A stretch of DNA of 64,000 nucleotides from Eubacterium sp. (GTDB lineage Bacteria > Bacillota > Clostridia > Oscillospirales > Acutalibacteraceae): the NCBI GenBank assembly GCA_014465955.1, contig JACTVT010000003.1:1-64000 (forward strand), in the 5' to 3' direction. Every line of letters begins with the position of its first letter. Position 1 is the first letter of the stretch. Shown in pieces: positions 10,533-19,700 of this stretch. The position numbers and the translations under genes were made by a program. Below the pieces are notes generated by a model. The model saw nothing but the letters and a program-made list of their open reading frames with translations, did not search any database and was not told where the DNA came from.

Positions 10533-11965
10533 TGGCAAATAATACGTATAATTCACCGTTTAACGCACGTTATGCCAGCAAGGAAATGCAGTATATTTAT
10601 TCTCCCGATTTTAAGTTTAAAACCTGGAGAAAACTGTGGATTGCACTTGCTGAGGCTGAAAACGAACTCGGGCTTAATGTTACAAAAGAGCAGATTGAAG
10701 AATTAAAAGCACATCAGGACGATATTAATTACGATGTTGCAAGGGAATATGAAAAAATGTTCCGCCACGATGTTATGAGCCACGTTCATGCATACGGCGA
10801 GCAGTGCCCGAATGCAAAGCCTATTATTCACCTTGGTGCAACAAGTTGTTATGTAGGCGACAATACGGATGTAATCACAATGCGTGAGGCTCTTCTTCTT
10901 ATCAAGAAAAAACTTGTCAACGCTATTGCATCTGTTGCAAAATTTGCAGATGAATATAAATCTATGCCGTGTCTCGGTTTTACCCATTTTCAGCCTGCAC
11001 AGCCTACAACAGTAGGTAAAAGGGCAACGCTCTGGCTTATGGATCTCGTTATGGATTATGAGGAAATCTGTCACGTGCTTGACACGCTTATGCTTCTTGG
11101 CTCAAAGGGCACAACAGGCACTCAGGCATCATTCCTTGAACTCTTCAACGGTGATCACGAAAAGTGTAAAGAACTTGACAGAAAGATTGCCGAAAAAATG
11201 GGCTTCAAGGCTTGCTTTCCCGTAAGCGGACAGACTTATGCAAGAAAACTTGATACAATTGTCTGCAATTGCCTTGCACTTATTGCACAGTCCTGCTGCA
11301 AGTTTTCAAATGATTTAAGACTTCTTCAGAATCTTAAAGAAATTGAAGAACCGTTTGAGAAAAATCAGATTGGCTCATCGGCAATGGCGTATAAGCGCAA
11401 TCCAATGAGGTCTGAGCGTATTGCATCGCTTTCACGTTATGTTATGATTGATGCTTTGAATCCTGCTTGGACTGCGTCTGCACAGTGGTTTGAAAGAACG
11501 CTTGATGATAGTGCAAACAAGCGTGTTTCCGTTGCAGAGGCTTTCCTTGCTACAGACGGTATTCTTGATTTGTATATCAATGTTACAAGCGGACTTGTTG
11601 TTTATCCAAAGGTTATAGAGGCACGCCTTATGAGCGAACTTCCGTTTATGGCAACTGAAAATATTATGATGGATGCCGTAAAGAAGGGCGGCGACAGGCA
11701 GGAACTTCACGAAAAAATCCGTGTTCATTCTATGGCAGCAGGCAATGTTGTTAAGGTTGAGGGCGGTAAAAACGACCTTGTGGATCGTATTGCCGCAGAC
11801 CCTGCATTTATGATGACGAAAGAAGAAATTCTTGCAGTTATGAAGCCTGAAAACTTTGTGGGCAGAGCGCCTGAGCAGACTGCTGATTTCCTTAAAGAAA
11901 CAGTTCAGCCGATTCTTGATGCCAACAAAGACCTTCTCGGCATTGATGTTGAGATTAATGTTTAA
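10532..11965 (+). CDS. purB: Adenylosuccinate lyase
   Basis: Releases fumarate from SAICAR and from adenylosuccinate, so it serves both the IMP pathway and AMP formation. The 477 residues carry the fumarase/aspartase-superfamily signature GSSAMAYKRNPMRSE near residue 285 and the TxxGKRATLW region near 155. It overlaps purC by one base (TAATG). Three GTAG-hairpin elements and a bidirectional terminator follow, marking the end of the ANTAR-dapF-dapL-purC-purB unit. Confidence 0.97.
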
Positions 11966-11968
11966 TAT

Positions 11969-11995
11969 GTAGGGGTCGCCGTCTTCGACGACCCG
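11969..11995 (+). repeat. GTAG-hairpin element, type F
   Basis: GTAGGG followed by arms GTCG/CGAC and an inner CCG-TCTT-CGA hairpin, ending CCCG. First of three adjacent copies after purB. Confidence 0.85.
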
Positions 11996-12000
11996 AAAAG

Positions 12001-12024
12001 CGGGCAGATAGTATCCGTCCCTAC
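12001..12024 (-). repeat. GTAG-hairpin element, type A
   Basis: Minus-strand copy, GTAGGGACGGATA then TATCTGCCCG. It abuts the next copy head to head (CTAC|GTAG). Confidence 0.85.
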
Positions 12025-12051
12025 GTAGGGGTCGATGCCTTCATCGACCCG
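12025..12051 (+). repeat. GTAG-hairpin element, type C
   Basis: GTAG, then a perfect 9-bp stem GGGTCGATG/CATCGACCC with loop CCTT. Confidence 0.9.
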
Positions 12052-12067
12052 TTCTACAATAATGTTA

Positions 12068-12102
12068 AACCCCCGCAGAAACTCAATGTTTCTGCGGGGG
12101 TT
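12068..12102. terminator. Bidirectional terminator between purB and the PAS gene
   Basis: A perfect 15-bp stem AACCCCCGCAGAAAC with loop TCAAT lies between convergent genes. T-rich DNA follows on the plus strand. Confidence 0.85.
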
Positions 12103-12108
12103 AATGTT

Positions 12109-12483
12109 TTATTCAAAATCATATAATTTCATTGTTTCAAGATTGCGGTATTCGTGTTTTTCATAGTAGCCGATAAGTGTGCCGCCATCATCTCTTAAAG
12201 CAACCATATAAACGTCTTTGTTTTCCTTTTCGTTTCGATAAGTATAAACAATGTTGTTGTCAGCGCTCTTTTTAAACCATTCAACTGTTTTTTTAATCAT
12301 TTCATTTGATTTCTCGTTGTGGCAGTTCAGAAGGCTTGTGCCAATCAGCTTTCTACCGCCTGATTTGCCGTATCTTGTGATTGCTGCGGGGTTCATATAA
12401 ATAATTTTGTGCTCTGAATTGCATATAACTACTGCACTTCTTTCTTGTTCAATAATACTTTTAAAATATTGTGAAAGTTCCAT
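12109..12483 (-). CDS. Small PAS-domain protein
   Basis: A 124-residue soluble protein that is essentially one PAS domain: SAVVICNSEHKIIYMNPAA near residue 17, then IGTSLLNCHNEKSNEMI, then a strand pair ending in LIGYYEKHEYRN. The LLNCH segment resembles the subgroup of PAS proteins with NCHP-type motifs. It has no output domain and no membrane segment, so it may act by protein-protein contact or ligand sensing. The function is unknown. AAAGGAG precedes the ATG. It lies 36 bp after ylbJ on the same strand and may share its transcript. Confidence 0.75.
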   Translation of the reverse strand: MELSQYFKSIIEQERSAVVICNSEHKIIYMNPAAITRYGKSGGRKLIGTSLLNCHNEKSNEMIKKTVEWFKKSADNNIVYTYRNEKENKDVYMVALRDDGGTLIGYYEKHEYRNLETMKLYDFE

Positions 12484-12519
12484 TTTGTTCTCCTTTACTG
12501 TAGCCTTGTGGTTATATTG

Positions 12520-13548
12520 CTAATTATACCCTGTCTTTTTTCTGTTTTCAAGTTCAAAAATCATAACGATAAATCCTAAAATCATCAGCACCGAAAATGT
12601 TAAATTTACGCTTGAGAATTCAAATATACTGTTCGCATAATTTGAAAATACTTCTGTTTCGCTTGGAAAAATCAGCAGCAGAATTCGGCAGACTGCATAT
12701 GACAGCCCGCCGTGCACAATTCTTGATACAAGGAATTCAAGATAATTCATACCTGCTTTTGCGATGAACGGTAATAATTGTAAATGAATACAAAATCCTG
12801 AAAATGCGAGGAAAAAGGCAATTTCGGGCAGGTTCAGATTTTTGGCATTATGCGAAATTCCGAAAGTGATTTCAAAAACGGGTAAAAGAATTTCAGGCGG
12901 ATTTATGATGTTGTTCAGCGCTGAAAACAAAATAATGAACGCACTTATATTCAGCACAGCGCTGATTGATTTCTGTACACTTGTGTTCAGCGCATCGGCA
13001 GTGTTTTCGTTATAAAAAGAAAGTTCCGTATTTTTGGGCGTTTTGCCGAAAAAACCTGTTGCAACGGCAATTATAAGTGCTGACATTGTGGAAGATGCAA
13101 ACAGAATCACTCCCTGCTGCTGGCTGCCCAGCATGGAATATCCGACAGCATTTATTATAAACGCAACGCCGCCGTTTACGTTAAATAAAAGCAGGCGTTT
13201 TGCAGTTCGTTTGTCGATATCATTATTTTCAAGCAGTGCGTTTGTTAATACTGCACCTGTCGGGTAACCGCCGAGCAGACCAAAGATTATTGCCCCTGCC
13301 GTGCATTTAGGCAGTCTGAAAACTTTTTCGGTTATCGGTGCAAGCAGTTTTTCTATCGGTGCAGAAATTTTTGATACGGTTATAAAATTGAATAAAATAA
13401 GCAGCGGCAGCAGGCTCGGTATAATAATTTTTTCTGCTATTGCAATGCCGTAAACTGCTCCCTCCTTTGCTTTGTCCGAAAATATGATCAGCACACCTAT
13501 TATAATAAGTATAAATATAAGCAAAATATTGTTTTTTGAGTTTTTCAT
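12520..13548 (-). CDS. ylbJ: Sporulation integral membrane protein YlbJ
   Basis: A 342-residue polytopic membrane protein of the YlbJ/nucleoside-recognition (Gate) type; in B. subtilis YlbJ is a sigma-E-dependent protein needed for spore resistance. Landmarks are LLGGYPTGAVLTN and FNVNGGVAFIINAVG. I count about eight hydrophobic segments. The start is placed at the ATG behind TAGGTGGT (MKNSKNN) rather than seven codons upstream, where no ribosome site is visible. The start lies only 40 bp from the start of divergent yqfC, so the promoters of the two sporulation units must overlap or lie inside the opposing genes. Confidence 0.87.
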   Translation of the reverse strand: MKNSKNNILLIFILIIIGVLIIFSDKAKEGAVYGIAIAEKIIIPSLLPLLILFNFITVSKISAPIEKLLAPITEKVFRLPKCTAGAIIFGLLGGYPTGAVLTNALLENNDIDKRTAKRLLLFNVNGGVAFIINAVGYSMLGSQQQGVILFASSTMSALIIAVATGFFGKTPKNTELSFYNENTADALNTSVQKSISAVLNISAFIILFSALNNIINPPEILLPVFEITFGISHNAKNLNLPEIAFFLAFSGFCIHLQLLPFIAKAGMNYLEFLVSRIVHGGLSYAVCRILLLIFPSETEVFSNYANSIFEFSSVNLTFSVLMILGFIVMIFELENRKKTGYN

Positions 13549-13588
13549 AATACCACCTATATAATTCATATAAATTAATGGTGATTTT

Positions 13589-13855
13589 ATGAAAAAAAAG
13601 AGCGTGAAAAAAACAACTGATTTTCCTTTTGAATATTATACGGGTCAGCCGAGGCTTGAATTTTACGGTACAGATGAATGTGTTGTAGACGGTTTAAAGT
13701 CGATTATAAAATATTCCGCCGATGAAATTGTTTTGAATGTCGGTAAAATTGCCGTTAAATTTCTGGGCAGTGATCTGCATATAAATTCTTTCTCACCTGA
13801 GGGTGCAATTGTAAACGGCTTTATTCTGTCTATGGAGTTTGTGAGCAATGATTAG
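13589..13855 (+). CDS. yqfC: YabP/YqfC-family sporulation protein
   Basis: An 88-residue soluble protein of the YabP/YqfC family (known role: sigma-E-controlled spore development; biochemical function unclear). The pattern LEFYGTDECVVDGLKSIIKY followed by SADEIVLNVGKIAVKFLG and ending in GFILSMEF is typical. A GGTGA site lies 5 bp before the ATG. The end overlaps the start of yqfD by 8 bp, the same gene order as in B. subtilis. This supports the assignment more than the short sequence alone. Confidence 0.88.
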   Translation: MKKKSVKKTTDFPFEYYTGQPRLEFYGTDECVVDGLKSIIKYSADEIVLNVGKIAVKFLGSDLHINSFSPEGAIVNGFILSMEFVSND

Positions 13856-15023
13856 CATAATCCGTTGGCTTTTAGGATATGTAAAATTTACATTTCTGAA
13901 TGGATTTACAGAGGGATTTATAAATGACTGCTTTAAAAATAATCTGAATATCAAGGATATTGCTGAAACTGAAAACGGCATAACCGCCTCGGCTGATATC
14001 AAAACATATTTTCGTCTTCACCGAATTGCGTTCAGGCACGGTGGCAGAGTGAGCGTTGTTAAACGAAAAGGACTGCCGTTTTTCCTGCATCCGCTTAAAA
14101 ATCGGTGGGGAATTCTTGTCGGTATGGCATTTTCCGTTTTTCTTATATCGTTTATGGGAGGCTTTATCTGGAATGTAACTGTTGTCGGTAATGACAGAGT
14201 TACCGATGCGAAAATTGTTGATTACCTTGCTTGTAATGGTTTTAAAACAGGTATGCGCTGGAGCGATACGGATAAAGAAAACCTTGAATTCGGCGTTATG
14301 GCAGAATTTGATGAGGTCAGTTGGATATCCATTAATAAAATCGGCAGTCTTGCCCTTGTTGAAATCAATGAAACACGTGATAAGCCGAGTATAACTGATG
14401 ACAGCAAAATCACTAATGTTGTGGCAGAAGATGACGGGATTATTACACGTGTAACAGCACTCGGCGGCTGGAGTCAGGTTAAAGCAGGCGATGCCGTTTC
14501 AAAAGGCGATTTGCTGATTTCGGGTGTGAATGAAAGCGAGGTTGATGAGAAAAATCATTTTGCTCATGCGCACGGCACAGTGCTTGCTAATGTAAATACA
14601 ACACTCAGCCTTAACATCAGCCGTGAGCAGAAGGACAAGGATTTTTATAAATCGGCTGAGTATAAATCACTTTTCTTTTTCGGCATTAAAATTCCGCTTT
14701 ATCTGAAAGCAGAGCAGGGTGATTTTGATGAAAATGTTTCAAGGGCAAGTTTTGTTTATAATAATTTTCGTTTGCCGATTGGTATTGAAACAAAAAAATG
14801 CGAATACTATAATGTAATTTCAAATCGACTTAGTGATGAGACGCTTGAGGAACTGGCACGCAGTGAACTTGAAAAACTGAAAGCGGATAAACTGAAAAAT
14901 GCTGAAATCATCAGTGAAAATGTTGAGGTTGAGATGCAGGACAATGTCTGCATTATTACAGGTTCATACAACATTGTAAAAAATATCGGTGTGGAGCAGG
15001 AAATTTTATTTGAAGATGAATAA
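13848..15023 (+). CDS. yqfD: Sporulation protein YqfD
   Basis: A 391-residue protein of the YqfD family, required for sporulation in Bacilli. It has an N-terminal soluble part, one strong membrane segment around residues 88-110 (WGILVGMAFSVFLISFMGGF), and a long extracytoplasmic domain with the TRVTALGGWSQVKAGDAVSKG barrel-sandwich-like stretch near residue 200. It is coupled to yqfC by an 8-bp overlap. In B. subtilis yqfC-yqfD lie upstream of phoH and ybeY, which are not next to it here; the downstream neighbour is uxuA with its own promoter. Confidence 0.9.
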   Translation: MISIIRWLLGYVKFTFLNGFTEGFINDCFKNNLNIKDIAETENGITASADIKTYFRLHRIAFRHGGRVSVVKRKGLPFFLHPLKNRWGILVGMAFSVFLISFMGGFIWNVTVVGNDRVTDAKIVDYLACNGFKTGMRWSDTDKENLEFGVMAEFDEVSWISINKIGSLALVEINETRDKPSITDDSKITNVVAEDDGIITRVTALGGWSQVKAGDAVSKGDLLISGVNESEVDEKNHFAHAHGTVLANVNTTLSLNISREQKDKDFYKSAEYKSLFFFGIKIPLYLKAEQGDFDENVSRASFVYNNFRLPIGIETKKCEYYNVISNRLSDETLEELARSELEKLKADKLKNAEIISENVEVEMQDNVCIITGSYNIVKNIGVEQEILFEDE

Positions 15024-15029
15024 ATCCCC

Positions 15030-15058
15030 TTGAAAGTGGATTTTATATGTGCTAAAAT
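15030..15058 (+). promoter_or_regulatory. Promoter of uxuA
   Basis: TTGAAA (15030-15035), 17-bp spacer, TAAAAT (15053-15058), 52 bp before the uxuA ATG, with an AGGAGG ribosome site in between. Confidence 0.7.
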
Positions 15059-15110
15059 GACTTCGATAAAATTGCAATGATATAAAAATGTAAAACAGGA
15101 GGTATAATTT

Positions 15111-16181
15111 ATGCAGATGACTTTCCGTTGGTTTGGAAAGGAACTTGACACAGTATCTCTTGAACAGATTAAGCAGATTCCTAATGTTACGGGTATTGTG
15201 CCTGCTCTTCACGATTTGCCTGCGGGTGAGGCGTGGATGATGGACAGAGTACAGGCTATGTATGACGAAATTACTGCTGCAGGGCTTTCAATGGAATGTA
15301 TTGAAAGTGTTAATGTTCACGAGGATATTAAAATCGGTCTTCCGAGCCGTGATAAGTATATTGAAAATTATAAAACTTCAATCAGAAATCTGGCAAAAGT
15401 CGGTGTAAAATGTATTTGCTACAATTTTATGCCCGTGTTTGACTGGACTCGAACAGACCTTTATATGCCTCTGCCTGACGGCTCAACCTGCCTTTGCTAC
15501 GACGGTAAGCAGGTTGAGGGCAAATCACCCGAGGATATGTTCAAGGAGATTGACGACAATTCAAACGGTTATGCCATGCCCGGTTGGGAAAGTGAAAGAA
15601 TGGGCGAAATCAAAGACCTGTTTGAAAAATACAAGGGCGTTACAGCAGATGATTTGTGGGCAAATTTAAAGTATTTCCTTGAGGCAATTATGCCTGTCTG
15701 TGAGGAATGTGACGTTAAAATGGCAATTCACCCTGATGATCCGCCGTGGAGCATTTTCGGTTTGCCGAGAATTATTACGGGCAAAGATGCACTCAAAAAA
15801 CTTCTTACAATGGTTCCGAGCAAGTATAACGGTGTAACGCTTTGCACAGGCTCGCTCGGTGCAAGTCCTAAAAATGATATGGTTGATATTATCAAAGACC
15901 CAGTTATAAGCGAAAGAATTTATTTTGCGCATCTTCGTAATGTTTCCATAAATGATCAGTGGTTTAATGAAACATCGCACGAAAGCAATGCGGGCTCGCT
16001 TGATATGTATGAAATCGTTAAGGCTTTGCAGGAGGTCGGTTTTGACGGCTATATCCGCCCTGACCACGGCAGAATGATATGGGGTGAGGTTGCAAGACCC
16101 GGTTATGGTTTGTTTGACCGTGCCCTTGGCGTAAGTTATCTTAACGGACTCTGGGAAGCCGTAGAAAAATCATCAAAATAA
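15111..16181 (+). CDS. uxuA: Mannonate dehydratase
   Basis: Dehydrates D-mannonate to 2-keto-3-deoxygluconate (KDG) in glucuronate breakdown. The 356 residues follow the UxuA family from the N-terminal MTFRWFGKELDTVSLEQIKQIP through the metal-site stretch MAIHPDDPPW near residue 205 and the C-terminal YIRPDHGRMIW. AGGAGG lies 7-8 bp before the ATG. It is followed by two GTAG-hairpin elements and then the gene for mannonate formation. Together with uxaC, the KDG kinase and the KDPG aldolase further on, the window encodes the whole route from glucuronate to pyruvate and glyceraldehyde-3-phosphate. Confidence 0.95.
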   Translation: MQMTFRWFGKELDTVSLEQIKQIPNVTGIVPALHDLPAGEAWMMDRVQAMYDEITAAGLSMECIESVNVHEDIKIGLPSRDKYIENYKTSIRNLAKVGVKCICYNFMPVFDWTRTDLYMPLPDGSTCLCYDGKQVEGKSPEDMFKEIDDNSNGYAMPGWESERMGEIKDLFEKYKGVTADDLWANLKYFLEAIMPVCEECDVKMAIHPDDPPWSIFGLPRIITGKDALKKLLTMVPSKYNGVTLCTGSLGASPKNDMVDIIKDPVISERIYFAHLRNVSINDQWFNETSHESNAGSLDMYEIVKALQEVGFDGYIRPDHGRMIWGEVARPGYGLFDRALGVSYLNGLWEAVEKSSK

Positions 16182-16182
16182 A

Positions 16183-16210
16183 GTAGGGGGAGGGTCTCTG
16201 TGCCCTCCCG
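16183..16210 (+). repeat. GTAG-hairpin element, type B
   Basis: GTAGG then arms GGGAGGG/CCCTCCC around loop TCTCTGTG. It starts one base after the uxuA stop codon. Confidence 0.85.
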
Positions 16211-16224
16211 AAAAACACAATCAC

Positions 16225-16248
16225 GTAGAGGCGGATACTATCCGCTCG
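16225..16248 (+). repeat. GTAG-hairpin element, type A
   Basis: GTAGAGGCGGATA then TATCCGCTCG; the outer G-to-A change is matched by C-to-T in the other arm, a compensatory pair. Confidence 0.85.
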
Positions 16249-16277
16249 CTTAAAACTAAAATACAGGAGCAATCAAT

Positions 16278-17126
16278 ATGACACATGAAAACTTAAAGGG
16301 CAGAGTTGCAGTTGTAACAGGCGGCGGCGGTGTGCTTTGCGGTGCTTTTGCCAAAACGCTTGCAAAGCAGGGCGTTAAAGTTGCTGTCCTTGATTTAAAT
16401 GAAGAGGCAGCACAGAAATGTGCAGATGAAATTAATGCAGACGGCGGCACGGCAATCGCAGTCGGTTGTAATGTGCTTGAGCTTGAATCTATGCAGCAGG
16501 CGAGGGACATTGTTGCCGAAAAGCTCGGCACCTGCGACATTCTTTTAAACGGCGCAGGCGGCAATAATCCAAAGGGCACAACTACAAAAGACACGCTTGA
16601 AAAAATCGACCTTGTTCAGAAAGACGAAAATATCAAAACATTTTTTGATCTGGATCCAAGCGGTATCAGCTTTGTTTTCAATCTTAATTTTCTCGGCACG
16701 CTGATTCCAACGCAGGTTTTTGCCCGTGATATGGTTGAAAAGGAAAATTCGTGCATAGTTATGGTAACTTCGATGAATGCTTTCAGACCGCTTACACGAA
16801 TTCCCGCATATTCGGCGGCAAAAGCGGCTGTTAAGAATTTTACGGAATGGATGGCAGTTCATTTTGCACCGATGGGAATCCGTGTAAATGCAATCGCACC
16901 CGGCTTTTTCTCAACAAAGCAGAATGCGGCGCTTCTCTGGAATGAGGACGGTACACCGACCGAGCGCACAGGAAAAATTTTAAATGCAACTCCGATGAAC
17001 CGTTTCGGTGAGCCTGAAGAGCTTGACGGTACACTTCTCTTCCTTTGCGATGAAACTTACAGTGGCTTTATTACGGGTGTAAATATCCCCGTAGACGGCG
17101 GCTTTAACGCTTATTCGGGTGTATAA
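16278..17126 (+). CDS. uxuB: D-mannonate oxidoreductase (SDR-type fructuronate reductase)
   Basis: An SDR dehydrogenase of 282 residues. It has the nucleotide loop VTGGGGVLCGAFA, NGAGGNNPKG and the catalytic YSAAK with upstream serine (VMVTSMNAF). Its resemblance to the Bacillus YjmF group, and its place beside uxuA, point to fructuronate-mannonate interconversion rather than a general SDR role. It differs from the long-chain E. coli UxuB, which belongs to another dehydrogenase family. A perfect terminator lies just after the stop codon. Confidence 0.87.
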   Translation: MTHENLKGRVAVVTGGGGVLCGAFAKTLAKQGVKVAVLDLNEEAAQKCADEINADGGTAIAVGCNVLELESMQQARDIVAEKLGTCDILLNGAGGNNPKGTTTKDTLEKIDLVQKDENIKTFFDLDPSGISFVFNLNFLGTLIPTQVFARDMVEKENSCIVMVTSMNAFRPLTRIPAYSAAKAAVKNFTEWMAVHFAPMGIRVNAIAPGFFSTKQNAALLWNEDGTPTERTGKILNATPMNRFGEPEELDGTLLFLCDETYSGFITGVNIPVDGGFNAYSGV

Positions 17127-17136
17127 TTTATATTTT

Positions 17137-17172
17137 GGGCAGAGAGATAGAGAATCTCTTTGCCCGTTTTTT
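17137..17172 (+). terminator. Terminator after the uxuB-type gene
   Basis: GGGCAGAGAGAT/ATCTCTTTGCCC stem with a 5-nt loop followed by GTTTTTT, 10 bp past the stop codon. Confidence 0.9.
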
Positions 17173-17216
17173 ATATTATTATTGTATATGATGTTTTATT
17201 GTGATAATATATATTT

Positions 17217-17243
17217 GTAGGGGCGGGTCTCTGTGCCCGCCCG
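17217..17243 (+). repeat. GTAG-hairpin element, type B
   Basis: GTAGG then arms GGCGGG/CCCGCC around the same TCTCTGTG loop as the copy at 16183, with altered but still complementary arms. Confidence 0.88.
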
Positions 17244-17250
17244 AAAATAA

Positions 17251-17274
17251 TGGGTCGGTGATGGTATCGACCCA
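17251..17274 (-). repeat. GTAG-hairpin element, decayed type C
   Basis: Minus-strand arms GGGTCGATA and CACCGACCC resemble type C but the GTAG start is lost (TCTG). Confidence 0.5.
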
Positions 17275-17296
17275 GACAAAGTTTAAATGTACAATC

Positions 17297-17323
17297 GTAG
17301 GGCGGGCTGCCCTCAGCCCGCCG
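17297..17323 (+). repeat. GTAG-hairpin element, type D
   Basis: GTAGG then arms GCGGGCTG/CAGCCCGC with loop CCCT, ending CG; 22 bp upstream of the lemA start. Confidence 0.88.
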
Positions 17324-17345
17324 AATTATAAAAGGAGAAATGATT

Positions 17346-17900
17346 ATGAAATACGCAGTTATTGCAATCGTTGTTATTGTGGTGCTTCTTGCACTTTATA
17401 TCGGTAAGACTTACAATTCGCTTGTAAAGAGCCGAAACACGGTTGAAGAGGCTTTTGCCACGATGGACGTTTATCTTAAAAAGCGCTGGGATCTGATTCC
17501 GAATATTGTTGCTTCTGTTAAAGGCTATGCCAAGCACGAGGCGGAAACACTTGAAAAGGTTGTGTCTTTAAGAAACGGTTATCAGAATTTATCTGCTGAT
17601 GAAAAAATCGAGGCAAACAAGGAACTCAGCAAGGGCATTGCAAGTATAAATGTTGTTGCCGAGCAGTATCCCGATTTAAAGGCAAATGAAAACTTTCTCA
17701 ATCTTAACAATCAATTGCAGAAAAACGAAGAAGATATTGCAAACGCAAGGAAGTATTACAATGCCGTTGTTAAAAAGTACAATAATAAAGTCGAAATGTT
17801 TCCGTCAAGCATTGTTGCATCAATGTTTAAATTTGCAAGAAAAACGATGTTTGTTATTGAAAATGAGGCTGAAAAGCAGGCAGTTAAGGTGGAATTTTAA
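17346..17900 (+). CDS. lemA: LemA family protein
   Basis: A 184-residue LemA-family membrane protein: one N-terminal membrane segment (about residues 3-20) and a helical domain beginning NSLVKSRNTVEEAFATMDVY, with the typical RWDLIPNIVASVKGYAKHE. Its biochemical role is not settled. I choose the second ATG because AAGGAG is 8 bp from it but only 2 bp from the ATG at 17340. Its last base is shared with the start of the DUF2207 gene, a pairing seen repeatedly in bacteria, so the two products probably work together at the membrane. Confidence 0.93.
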   Translation: MKYAVIAIVVIVVLLALYIGKTYNSLVKSRNTVEEAFATMDVYLKKRWDLIPNIVASVKGYAKHEAETLEKVVSLRNGYQNLSADEKIEANKELSKGIASINVVAEQYPDLKANENFLNLNNQLQKNEEDIANARKYYNAVVKKYNNKVEMFPSSIVASMFKFARKTMFVIENEAEKQAVKVEF

Positions 17901-19591
17901 TGAAAGCATTTAAAAAATCCGTATTCATTCTGCTTGCAGTTTTAATCGTTTTATTTGTACCGTTTTCGGCATTTGCAAATGATTATTCGTTCAAGCCGTA
18001 TTATTTCAGCAGTTATGATGTTGAAATAAATGTTACCGAGGATAATATTTTGCAGGTTACCGAAAATATTGATGCAAATTTTAATCAGCCGAGGCACGGT
18101 ATTTACAGAAATATTCCCGTTAAAAACAGTGTTCAGCGTGCCGATGGTACAACAGGCACAACCCGTGCAAAAATCTCTCATGTTCGGTGCAGTGATAATT
18201 ATTCGTCTTCATTTGAAAACAGCAGTTACGTTATGCAGATTGGTGATGAAGATGTAACACTTACAGGCCCTCATCATTACGAAATTTCTTATGATTACAA
18301 ATTCGGCAAAGATATTGCAGACGGTGCAGATGAATTTTATTATAATATCATCGGTGACGGCTGGGATACGTATATTCAGAATGTTACGTTTAAAATTACA
18401 ATGCCTAAGGAATTTGAACCTGCATTGCTCGGCTTTTCATCAGGTGCATACGGCACGGAGGGCACTGATAAAATTGAGTATTATGTAAACGGCAATGAAA
18501 TTTCAGGCAGGCTCACAAGCGATTTGGCCCCGTATGAGGCTTTCACGGTGAGGCTTGAACTGCCTGACGGATATTTTTATTTCAATGAGTCGGCACATAT
18601 GGCAAGGCTTGCTTTGATGATTGCAATTCCTGTACTTTGCCTGTTGTTTGTTCTTCTGATTTGGTCAAAATTCGGCAAGGATAAAAAGGTTGATGAAATT
18701 GTTGAATTCTATCCGCCCGAGGGTATGAGCAGTGCCGATGTTGCATTCTGGTATAAGGGCGCATTCACAAATCAGGACGCCGTTCCGCTTTTGATTGAAC
18801 TTGCCAATGAGGGTTATATAAAAATCGGCAGCGGCAGGCGCAGAAATGATTATGTTATTGAACGTGTAAAAGCGTATGACGGCAGTGATGAAAACAAGCA
18901 TATTTTCTTCAGCGGACTGTTTGAAAACGGCAGAAAAACCGTCACGGGTGATGACCTTGAAGAAAAGTTTTATACTTATCTGAATCGGATTACTGTAAAT
19001 TACAGTTCGTTTGAAAACAGGCATCGTGTTTACAGTTCATCATCACTTGCGCTGAGAGTTCTTTGCTGGGCTGCTTCAATTATCTGTTTTGCTCTGAATA
19101 TATTTATTTTTATCGGCACTTTCGGCACGGTTGATAAGGTGATTGCCTTTGCAGTCGGTGAATTGATATGCTTTATTGCGTTTATTACGGCATTTTTTGT
19201 GCGAAAAAGAACAGATGAGGGGCATATGAATCTGCAGAAAATCAAGGGCTTTAAAATGTTTCTTGAAACTGCTGAAAAAGAGCGCCTTGAAACGCTTGTT
19301 GATGAAAACCCCGAGTATTTTTATGACATTATGCCGTATGCCTATGTTCTCGGTGTGTCTGATAAGTGGATGAAGAAATTTGAAAATATTGCCATAAATC
19401 CGCCTTCGTGGTATTATGGCTATAATACTTTCACGTTCCACACAATGTATCATTTTATGAACAGCACTGTCAGAAACTGTTCCGAGGCTATGACGTCTGT
19501 GCCGCAGACCTCGTCAAGCGGAGGATTTTCAGGCGGCGGCGGTGGCTTCTCGGGCGGCGGCTCCGGCGGTGGCGGCGGTGGCAGTTGGTAA
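17900..19591 (+). CDS. DUF2207 membrane protein with glycine-rich tail
   Basis: A 563-residue membrane protein of the DUF2207 (YciQ-like) family. A signal peptide (residues 1-27, ending AFA) precedes an exported beta-rich DUF2207 domain up to about residue 225. One membrane helix follows near 232-252, then a cytoplasmic segment, two more helices near 385-435, and a C-terminal tail of glycine and serine ending GSW. The glycine-rich tail is characteristic of these LemA partners. It is translationally coupled to lemA. The function is unknown. The gene interrupts the hexuronate genes without any visible link to them. Confidence 0.87.
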   Translation: MKAFKKSVFILLAVLIVLFVPFSAFANDYSFKPYYFSSYDVEINVTEDNILQVTENIDANFNQPRHGIYRNIPVKNSVQRADGTTGTTRAKISHVRCSDNYSSSFENSSYVMQIGDEDVTLTGPHHYEISYDYKFGKDIADGADEFYYNIIGDGWDTYIQNVTFKITMPKEFEPALLGFSSGAYGTEGTDKIEYYVNGNEISGRLTSDLAPYEAFTVRLELPDGYFYFNESAHMARLALMIAIPVLCLLFVLLIWSKFGKDKKVDEIVEFYPPEGMSSADVAFWYKGAFTNQDAVPLLIELANEGYIKIGSGRRRNDYVIERVKAYDGSDENKHIFFSGLFENGRKTVTGDDLEEKFYTYLNRITVNYSSFENRHRVYSSSSLALRVLCWAASIICFALNIFIFIGTFGTVDKVIAFAVGELICFIAFITAFFVRKRTDEGHMNLQKIKGFKMFLETAEKERLETLVDENPEYFYDIMPYAYVLGVSDKWMKKFENIAINPPSWYYGYNTFTFHTMYHFMNSTVRNCSEAMTSVPQTSSSGGFSGGGGGFSGGGSGGGGGGSW

Positions 19592-19623
19592 AGTTTGCAG
19601 TCGATATCATCAGCGACATGATT

Positions 19624-19650
19624 CGGCAGTCTGAGGGCAGACCGCCCTAC
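19624..19650 (-). repeat. GTAG-hairpin element, type D
   Basis: Minus-strand GTAGG, arms GCGGTCTG/CAGACTGC, loop CCCT, ending CG. Confidence 0.88.
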
Positions 19651-19661
19651 GAAAATGAATA

Positions 19662-19700
19662 AAGAGCACAGAAACATTAAATTTCCGTGCTCTTATTTTT
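19662..19700. terminator. Bidirectional terminator between DUF2207 and LOG genes
   Basis: AAGAGCAC/GTGCTCTT plus a GAAA/TTTC inner stem, flanked by A-rich and T-rich runs, between convergent genes. Confidence 0.85.
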
